Below are positions 6,053 to 11,129 of a stretch of 11,129 bases of DNA, piece by piece. How positions within the stretch are numbered: position 1 is the stretch's first letter; the number at the start of each line of letters is the position of its first letter. The position numbers and the translations under genes are program-made. The notes under the pieces are model-generated. The model ran no database searches. It was given only the letters and a program-made list of their open reading frames with translations, and was not told the origin of the DNA. Where the stretch lies: assembly GCA_024763295.1 (NCBI GenBank), contig JANTFU010000051.1, positions 1-11,129 on the forward strand, written 5' to 3'. The DNA comes from Anaerolineales bacterium (GTDB lineage: Bacteria > Chloroflexota > Anaerolineae > Anaerolineales > Villigracilaceae).

Positions 6053-6502
6053 ATGACTAATTCGCTCCAATTTTCCCAATCCTTGCGCAAGTGGATGGAC
6101 ACCTTCACCTACCGCTCCATGCACGACTCGGCACGTTTCGTCAAAAACAGCGGCTATTCGATGGCGCAGTTCTTCTTAATGATGCAGGTTTATCGCCGTG
6201 AACATTGCGGCATTTCTGACCTGAGCGAACATCTCGAAACATCGAACGCGGCTGTCAGCCAATTGGTGGACAAACTCGTCCAAGCCAATATGCTGACCCG
6301 CACCGAAGATCCAAACGATCGGCGCGCAAAAAAGGTCGAATTAACAAAAGAAGGGCGCACCTTTATCGAAGAAAGCATCAATGTGCGCTATCTCTGGGTA
6401 GACCAGTTAGCCGATGCACTCTCGAACGAAGAAGAGCATAAAGTTGCCAAAGCGTTAAGCATTCTTGATGAAGCAATGAAGAAAATAGAGAGTAGGGAGT
6501 AG
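6053..6502 (+). CDS. MarR-family winged-helix transcriptional regulator
   Basis: The 149 residues match the usual MarR length. An N-terminal dimerisation helix leads to a winged helix-turn-helix. GISDLSEHLETSNAAVSQLVDKLVQANML (53-81) is the helix-turn-helix with the recognition helix at about 63-75. DPNDRRAKKVELTKEG (86-101) is the family's wing signature D--DRR----LT--G. C-terminal helices (104-147) complete the dimer interface. MarR proteins are homodimeric repressors that usually release DNA on binding phenolic or lipophilic ligands, and a few sense oxidation. The single Cys52 is next to the helix-turn-helix, but one cysteine is not enough to claim redox sensing. AAGG about 10 bases upstream serves as a modest Shine-Dalgarno. 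The gene is the first of a three-gene set with two ABC exporter subunits starting 78 bp downstream. This points to ligand-controlled export with autoregulation. Confidence 0.92.
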   Translation: MTNSLQFSQSLRKWMDTFTYRSMHDSARFVKNSGYSMAQFFLMMQVYRREHCGISDLSEHLETSNAAVSQLVDKLVQANMLTRTEDPNDRRAKKVELTKEGRTFIEESINVRYLWVDQLADALSNEEEHKVAKALSILDEAMKKIESRE

Positions 6503-6540
6503 GTAATTAGGTAATCAGGAGTAGCCTCCACCCAATTACC
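6502..6540 (+). repeat. Imperfect hairpin between marR and the first ABC gene
   Basis: GGTAATTAGGT (6502-6512) pairs with ACCCAATTACC (6530-6540) with a single A-C mismatch. Inside, GGAG (6518-6521) pairs with CTCC (6526-6529) around TAGC. No T-run follows, so it is not a classical terminator. It starts at the last base of the marR stop codon. It may modulate mRNA stability or the marR-to-exporter expression ratio, or simply be a small dispersed repeat. Confidence 0.5.
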
Positions 6541-6580
6541 CAATCCCCATTCCCTTTATAAAAAGGAGAAACCAAAATAT

Positions 6581-8839
6581 ATGTTCCGAATCAAAAGGTA
6601 CCTAAAGCCTTATTTGGCGCATCTCACGGTAGCCGTGATCTTGCTCTTTGCACTCGCAAACCTTGATCTGGCATTGCCCGACTACCTCTCACGGATCGTC
6701 AACAACGGCATCCAACAAGGAGGCGTCGAAAGCGCCGTGCCCGAGGCAATCCGTGAAGCACAGATGGACAAACTAACCATCTTTATGGATGCCGCCGACG
6801 CTGAAGATGTGCTCTCTCACTACACGCTCGTCGACCCAAATGCGGAAACGCTCGTGCCAGAATATGATTCCCTTGTGGAAACATATCCCGCCCTTGCAGA
6901 CGAAGCCGTTTACGTCCTGAACGATGACGTGAACAAAAAAGAGATTGAACGTCTCGAGCCAATCGTCGCCAAACCGCTGATGGTCGTCTACGGCATTCAA
7001 CAAGCCATCGAAAACCCCGAAGCCGCAGCCCAAATGGGTGGTGCCGATATGGGCTTTGACCTGAGCAAGCTCCCGCCCGGCATGGATGTTTTTGCCATGC
7101 TCGCAAAAATGCCTGCCAGCCAGCTTGAGCAATTGCAAGAAAAGATGAATGCGCAATTTGAAGCCCTCGGCGACCAGATGCTCATCCAAGCCGCCATCGC
7201 ACCGGTCAAGGCAGAGTACGAAGCCCTCGGCATGGACACCGCCAAACTCCAGAATAATTACATCCTCAAAGTCGGCGGCATTATGCTTCTGCTCACATTG
7301 CTTTCTGGCATCACTACCATCGCGGTGGGCTATCTTGCCTCGCGCGTGGCGGCAGGCGTTGCGCGTGATTTGCGCCACGATCTCTTCCGCAAAGTAGAAG
7401 GCTTTGCGAGCGCCGAGTTCAATCAATTTTCCACCGCTTCGCTGATCACACGCTCGACGAACGACATCACCCAACTCCAAACAGTGACCGTGATGATCAT
7501 CCGCATGATTGTCTATGCGCCCATTCTCGCCATCGGCGGCATCATCCGCGTTTTGGGACGCGACGCCTCGATGACCTGGTTAATCGGCATTGCCGTGGCA
7601 GTCCTCGTCAGCGTCATCGCCGTCGTCTTTACGGTTGCCTTGCCAAAATTCAAACTGATCCAAAAACTGACCGACCGCCTCAACCTCGTTTCGCGTGAGC
7701 AGCTTTCGGGCATGTTGGTTATCCGCGCCTTCAATATGCAGGGCTTTGAAGAAGAACGCTTCGACAAAGCCAACCTCGACCTGACCGCCAACAGCCTCTT
7801 CATCAACCGCCTGATGGTGATTATGATGCCGCTGATGATGCTCATCATGAATACGCTAATGCTCGCTATCATCTGGGTCGGTTCGCATCAGGTTGCCGCA
7901 GCCGCCATGCAGGTCGGCGACATGATCGCCTTCATGCAGTACGCCATGCAGATCGTGATGGCATTCCTCTTCCTCTCGATGATGTTCATCATCATCCCAC
8001 GCGCGCAGGTTTCGGCAGATCGCATCGCCGATGTTCTCGAGACAGAACTGTCCATCACCGACCCAGCCGAACCACGAGCGTTTCCGTCCCCCTTCCGAGG
8101 CGAGGTCGAATTCCGACATGTTTCCTTCCACTATCCAGACGCCGACGAAGACGTCCTCCACGACATCAGCTTTATTGCCAAACCGGGCGAAACTACCGCT
8201 TTTATCGGTTCCACCGGTTCGGGCAAATCCACCGTCGTCAATCTGTTGCCGCGTTTTTACGACGTGACCGATGGCAGCATTTTGATGGATGGCATCGACA
8301 TCCGCGAAGTGACGCAGCATGATTTGCGGGAAAAAATCGGCTATGTGCCGCAAAAAGGCGTACTTTTCTCCGGCACAATCGAAACAAATCTGCGCTATGC
8401 GGACGAGAACGCTCCTGACGAGGCGCTTGCTACCGCTATGGAAATTGCACAGGTGGCGGATTTTGTGTCTGGCAAAGAAGAGGGCGTTGAAGCGGAAGTC
8501 TCGCAGGGCGGCACGAATGTTTCGGGCGGGCAGAAGCAGCGCCTGTCGATTGCTCGTGCTTTGGTCAATAATCCCCCGATTTACATCTTCGACGACAGCT
8601 TCTCGGCGCTCGACTTCAAAACCGAAGCCAAATTGCGCAAAGCCTTGAAGGAACGCACGGGCGACAGCACCGTTTTGGTGGTGACGCAGCGTGTCGCCAG
8701 CGTGATGCACGCCGAGCAGATTGTTGTACTCGACAAGGGCAAAGTCGTTGGCAAAGGTACACACGAGGAATTAATGAAGACTTCTGATGTTTATCAAGAA
8801 ATCGCGCTCTCGCAGTTGAGCATGGAGGAATTATCATGA
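6581..8839 (+). CDS. Heterodimeric ABC exporter, first half-transporter (TM287/LmrC/YfiB-like) with large external loop
   Basis: This 752-residue half-transporter has an N-terminal type I exporter membrane domain and a C-terminal nucleotide-binding domain. TM1 is at about 12-32 and TM2 at about 229-255. About 185 residues lie between them, where the usual loop is 15-25. This external insert is acidic, methionine-rich and free of cysteine, with MGGADMGFDLSKLPPGMDV in its middle. The remaining TM helices run to about residue 475. The ATPase part has Walker A GSTGSGKST (543-551), Q-loop Q591, signature NVSGGQKQR (646-654), Walker B IYIFDD with D671 and Asp at 672 instead of the catalytic Glu, and Q703 instead of the H-loop His (VTQR). 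This is the degenerate-site subunit of a heterodimer. AAAGGAG lies 12 bases before the ATG. The stop overlaps the next gene's ATG by 4 bp. With marR upstream, drug or lipid-like compound export is likely. The substrate is unknown. Confidence 0.92.
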   Translation: MFRIKRYLKPYLAHLTVAVILLFALANLDLALPDYLSRIVNNGIQQGGVESAVPEAIREAQMDKLTIFMDAADAEDVLSHYTLVDPNAETLVPEYDSLVETYPALADEAVYVLNDDVNKKEIERLEPIVAKPLMVVYGIQQAIENPEAAAQMGGADMGFDLSKLPPGMDVFAMLAKMPASQLEQLQEKMNAQFEALGDQMLIQAAIAPVKAEYEALGMDTAKLQNNYILKVGGIMLLLTLLSGITTIAVGYLASRVAAGVARDLRHDLFRKVEGFASAEFNQFSTASLITRSTNDITQLQTVTVMIIRMIVYAPILAIGGIIRVLGRDASMTWLIGIAVAVLVSVIAVVFTVALPKFKLIQKLTDRLNLVSREQLSGMLVIRAFNMQGFEEERFDKANLDLTANSLFINRLMVIMMPLMMLIMNTLMLAIIWVGSHQVAAAAMQVGDMIAFMQYAMQIVMAFLFLSMMFIIIPRAQVSADRIADVLETELSITDPAEPRAFPSPFRGEVEFRHVSFHYPDADEDVLHDISFIAKPGETTAFIGSTGSGKSTVVNLLPRFYDVTDGSILMDGIDIREVTQHDLREKIGYVPQKGVLFSGTIETNLRYADENAPDEALATAMEIAQVADFVSGKEEGVEAEVSQGGTNVSGGQKQRLSIARALVNNPPIYIFDDSFSALDFKTEAKLRKALKERTGDSTVLVVTQRVASVMHAEQIVVLDKGKVVGKGTHEELMKTSDVYQEIALSQLSMEELS

Positions 8840-10692
8840 TGCAGCGCAGAGACACCCGCCGTGCGCCTGGTCCCCGTCCGGGCGGTCACATGGCAGCCAT
8901 GATGAAAGGCGACACCGCGCAAGACTTTAAAGGCTCGATGAAGAAGCTGATCGCCTATCTCGACAAGTACAAAATAGCCATGCTGGTGGCAATTCTGTTT
9001 GCGATCGGTTCGACCGCGGCAGGGATTGTCGGTCCCAAAATTTTGGGGAACGCGACCACGACCCTTTTTGAGGGCGTAATCGCAAAAATGCAAGGCACCG
9101 GTGATATTGACTTTGACAAAATCGGTCAAATCGTTTTAACGGTACTTGTGCTTTATCTGGCATCCACCCTTTTCTCATATATTCAGGGCTGGATTATGGC
9201 AGACGTTTCGACCAATATCGCCTACCGCTTCCGCCGTGATATTGCCGCAAAAATTAACCGTATGCCGCTGAAATATTTCGACCAGACCACGCAAGGCGAA
9301 GTGCTTTCCCGCATTACCAATGATGTGGATACGCTCAACCAGACCCTCAGCCAGAGTTTGAGTCAGATCATCACTTCGGTGGTGACAGTGATCGGTGTAC
9401 TCGCGATGATGCTCTCGATCAGTTGGCAGATGACGCTCGCGGCGTTGGTCGTGATTCCGCTCTCGGGCGTGGTCGTCAGCGTGATTGTCAAACAGTCACA
9501 AAAATACTTCAAACAGCAGCAGGACTATCTTGGGCATGTCAATGGGCACGTCGAGGAGATGTACGGCGGGCATATCGTCATGAAAGCCTTCAATGGCGAG
9601 AAAAAGAGCATCGAAAAGTTCGATTATTACAACGATACGCTCTACGACTCGGCGTGGAAGTCACAATTCCTATCGAGCCTGATGATGCCGCTGATGCGCT
9701 TTATCGGCAACGTCGGCTATGTTTTTGTCGCCATTTTGGGCGGCTGGCTGGCTGTGCGCGGCACGATTACGGTCGGTGATATTCAAGCCTTCATCCAGTA
9801 TGTGCGCTCCTTTACCCAGCCGCTGACGCAGTTGGCAAATATTTCCAATATCTTGCAGCAAACGGCTGCTTCAGCCGAGCGTGTCTTCGAGTTCCTGGAA
9901 GAAGACGAAGAAGTGGTCGAAACCGAAGACCCCGTCTCGCTTGATAAAGTGGAAGGCAATGTGGAATTCAAGAACGTCCACTTCGGCTATGACCCCGAAA
10001 AACCGGTGATCAAGAATTTCTCGGCGGTTGCCAAACCCGGACAGAAGATTGCCATCGTTGGTCCAACCGGCGCAGGCAAAACCACGCTGGTCAAATTGCT
10101 GATGCGCTTCTACGATGTGAACGAAGGCGCGATTCTCGTCGAAGGGCACGATATCCGTGACTTTACGCGCCAAGACTTGCGCCGTAACTTCGGCATGGTC
10201 TTACAAGACACCTGGCTTTACAATGCCAGCCTGCTCGAAAATATCCGCTACGGGCGACCGGATGCAACAGACGAAGAAGTCGAATCCGCTGCCAAAGCTG
10301 CGCATGTGGATCACTTCATCCACACCCTGCCCGATGGCTACGAGATGGTATTGAACGAAGAGACCACCAACATCTCACAAGGACAGAAGCAGTTGCTCAC
10401 AATTGCACGCGCCGTTTTGGCTGATCCCCGCATCCTAATCCTTGACGAGGCAACCAGCTCAGTTGATACGCGTACCGAAGTTCTGATTCAAGAGGCAATG
10501 GACAGCCTGATGGAAGGTCGCACGTCCTTTGTGATTGCGCATCGCTTGTCAACAGTGCGCAATGCCGACCTGATTTTAGTCATCGACAACGGTGACATTG
10601 TTGAGCAGGGTACGCATGATGCGCTCTTGGACAAGGGCGGCTTCTATGCGGATATCTTTAATAGTCAATTTGAGAGGGTAAGTGTTGAATAA
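8836..10692 (+). CDS. Heterodimeric ABC exporter, second half-transporter (TM288/LmrD/YfiC-like)
   Basis: This 618-residue partner of the upstream subunit starts in an ATGA overlap, with GGAGG (8824-8828) seven bases before the ATG. A second ATG follows at once, so the first residue may be either. A basic, Pro/Gly-rich cytosolic leader (about residues 1-35, with RRDTRRAPGPRPGG) precedes TM1 (about 47-68). Six TM helices are visible, with a loop 1 of normal size for the family. Intracellular loop residues include YRFRRDIAAKINRMPLKYFD. The ATPase has Walker A GPTGAGKTT (409-417, K415), Q457, signature NISQGQKQ (512-519, degenerate: SQGQ rather than SGGQ), Walker B ILILDE (catalytic E538) and H-loop H569 in IAHR. 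The consensus ATP site of the pair would thus use this subunit's Walker motifs with the first subunit's SGGQ. This matches TM287/288-type exporters. A palindromic repeat and a strong terminator follow. Confidence 0.93.
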   Translation: MMQRRDTRRAPGPRPGGHMAAMMKGDTAQDFKGSMKKLIAYLDKYKIAMLVAILFAIGSTAAGIVGPKILGNATTTLFEGVIAKMQGTGDIDFDKIGQIVLTVLVLYLASTLFSYIQGWIMADVSTNIAYRFRRDIAAKINRMPLKYFDQTTQGEVLSRITNDVDTLNQTLSQSLSQIITSVVTVIGVLAMMLSISWQMTLAALVVIPLSGVVVSVIVKQSQKYFKQQQDYLGHVNGHVEEMYGGHIVMKAFNGEKKSIEKFDYYNDTLYDSAWKSQFLSSLMMPLMRFIGNVGYVFVAILGGWLAVRGTITVGDIQAFIQYVRSFTQPLTQLANISNILQQTAASAERVFEFLEEDEEVVETEDPVSLDKVEGNVEFKNVHFGYDPEKPVIKNFSAVAKPGQKIAIVGPTGAGKTTLVKLLMRFYDVNEGAILVEGHDIRDFTRQDLRRNFGMVLQDTWLYNASLLENIRYGRPDATDEEVESAAKAAHVDHFIHTLPDGYEMVLNEETTNISQGQKQLLTIARAVLADPRILILDEATSSVDTRTEVLIQEAMDSLMEGRTSFVIAHRLSTVRNADLILVIDNGDIVEQGTHDALLDKGGFYADIFNSQFERVSVE

Positions 10693-10700
10693 ATGATGTT

Positions 10701-10728
10701 GTAAGGGCGGGGTTATCCCGCCCCTTAC
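10701..10728 (+). repeat. GC-rich palindromic repeat, copy 2, intergenic
   Basis: The sequence begins GTAAGGGCGGGGTTATCCCG and ends CCCCTTAC. GTAAGGGCGGG can fold onto CCCGCCCCTTAC around a short loop, with one bulged C. Positions 1-23 match the minus-strand copy at 3412-3390 with one change (T for C). It lies 8 bp after the second ABC gene stop and 9 bp before the terminator stem, so it could also protect the 3' end of the operon mRNA. Confidence 0.75.
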
Positions 10729-10737
10729 GTTAGAAGC

Positions 10738-10770
10738 AAAAACGCATGGTTTTGATACCATGCGTTTTTT
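10738..10770 (+). terminator. Intrinsic terminator of the marR-ABC operon
   Basis: AACGCATGGT (10741-10750) pairs perfectly with ACCATGCGTT (10757-10766) around the 6-nt loop TTTGAT. A10738-A10740 can extend the stem with T10767-T10769, and the T-run continues to 10770. The A-tract on the left would also let it work from the opposite strand. Confidence 0.9.
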
Positions 10771-10813
10771 TATTACTGGTACGATGCTACATCTATCACC
10801 GCAACGCCCAACC

Positions 10814-10842
10814 TTTCACGCCCTGTCCTATTCCTGTACAAT
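10814..10842 (+). promoter_or_regulatory. Weak candidate promoter for the lipoprotein gene
   Basis: TACAAT (10837-10842) is a good -10 hexamer, five of six. The sequence 17 nt upstream, TTTCAC (10814-10819), is a poor -35. Transcription would start near 10849, about 30 bases before the ATG. A new promoter is expected here because a strong terminator lies just upstream. Confidence 0.35.
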
Positions 10843-10879
10843 ATGCCAACTTAATCAAAACCAAATCAAAAGACAAAAC

Positions 10880-11129
10880 ATGAAAAAACTCTTTCTCCTA
10901 ATCATCTTCTCCCTACTGTTCGCTGCCTGCCAACCCACCCCTGCGCCACTGCCCGCCACAGCAAACGTCCCCACCGAAACACCGACTCCCGCCAGCACAC
11001 TCACATCGCAGGAAGTCTTTCAGACCGCCATCGCCGCGGGGGCAGCGACGAAAGCCGCCGGTCCCACCGCCGAGCCGACCAACACGCCCAAACCCGCGCC
11101 GACTATCGATCCCAACCGAAATTATTGGT
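10880..11129 (+). CDS. Putative lipoprotein with Pro/Thr-rich linker, 5' part only
   Basis: The frame is open from the ATG to the window end (83 codons), so the protein is truncated on its C-terminal side. Residues 1-17 form a classic lipoprotein signal: MKK, a hydrophobic stretch LFLLIIFSLL, and the lipobox LFAAC with Cys17 as the likely lipid-modified residue. A low-complexity linker rich in proline, threonine and alanine follows (QPTPAPLPATANVPTETPTPAST), then a short helical-looking part (SQEVFQTAIAAGAATKAAG) and a second Pro/Thr run (TAEPTNTPKPAPTID). Such linkers hold an extracytoplasmic domain away from the membrane. The functional domain lies beyond the window, so no role can be assigned. 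No clear Shine-Dalgarno precedes the ATG; the leader is A-rich. The ATG fits the signal peptide exactly, so I keep it. Confidence 0.75.
   Translation, partial: MKKLFLLIIFSLLFAACQPTPAPLPATANVPTETPTPASTLTSQEVFQTAIAAGAATKAAGPTAEPTNTPKPAPTIDPNRNYW

Noticed and set aside
6773..7480. 235-codon minus-strand frame opposite the external loop of the first ABC gene
   Set aside because: It is the antisense shadow of a frame that continues from TM1 to TM2 without a break; it has Cys/His-rich random composition and no Shine-Dalgarno.
7960..8000. Possible internal start or frame break in the first ABC gene near the membrane-ATPase junction
   Set aside because: The frame is continuous, and the membrane and ATPase domains are joined by the normal linker, so there is no evidence for a split gene.
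7856..8764. 302-codon open frame on the minus strand, opposite the first ABC gene
   Set aside because: It lies fully antisense to a well-conserved ABC ATPase region. Its translation shows no recognisable domain and it has no sensible start signal. Long antisense frames are common opposite codon-biased genes.
10930..11110. Pro/Thr-rich repeats in the lipoprotein as a tandem DNA repeat
   Set aside because: The amino acid pattern is low-complexity but the DNA has no regular repeating unit; it is an ordinary linker.

Overview
The window looks like part of a bacterial chromosome with ordinary cellular genes and several short palindromic repeats between them and, in one case, inside a gene. The proteins have no close taxonomic signature that I can prove. 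The proline/threonine-rich lipoprotein linker, the GT2 plus polytopic glycosyltransferase pair and the repeat-rich spacers would fit an Anaerolineae-type Chloroflexota genome. That assignment is inference only. No phage, plasmid, IS element, CRISPR array, tRNA or rRNA is visible.

Layout. (1) 1-2453, plus strand: the 3' part of a family 2 glycosyltransferase, followed by a 614-residue polytopic GT-C/ArnT-like membrane protein. This pair probably works in lipid-linked sugar transfer or surface glycosylation and is visibly more A+T-rich than the rest. A compact hairpin with an A-tract on one side and a T-tract on the other (2455-2489) fills the whole gap to the convergent gene. (2) 2490-5778, minus strand, read right to left: a small class I SAM methyltransferase, an alpha-oxoamine synthase (KBL/BioF/SPT fold, PLP enzyme) with its own good promoter, then an RlmI-type 23S rRNA m5C methyltransferase. 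A nested inverted repeat separates the last two. (3) 5779-6052: a divergent spacer holding a double palindrome near the methyltransferase start and a strong sigma-70-like promoter with an 8-bp direct repeat just before a marR-family gene. (4) 6053-10692, plus strand: marR, then two half-size ABC exporter subunits overlapping by 4 bp. (5) 10693-11129: a palindromic repeat, a strong terminator, a weak candidate promoter and the first 83 codons of a lipoprotein cut by the window end.

How the genes work together. The MarR regulator most likely controls its own promoter and the downstream ABC pair, an arrangement typical of drug or toxic-compound efflux. The two ABC subunits carry complementary degenerate ATP sites. 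The first has Asp in place of the catalytic Glu and Gln in place of the H-loop His, but a good SGGQ signature. The second has normal Glu and His but a degenerate SQGQ signature. This is the pattern of heterodimeric exporters such as TM287/288, LmrCD and BmrCD, with one active site per pair. The first subunit also has an unusually large external loop of about 185 residues.

The most unusual observation is a GC-rich palindrome. One copy lies between the ABC operon and its terminator. A second, closely related copy lies in reverse orientation inside the RlmI-like reading frame, where it encodes a short linker and leaves the frame open. I found no convincing wholly new system here.
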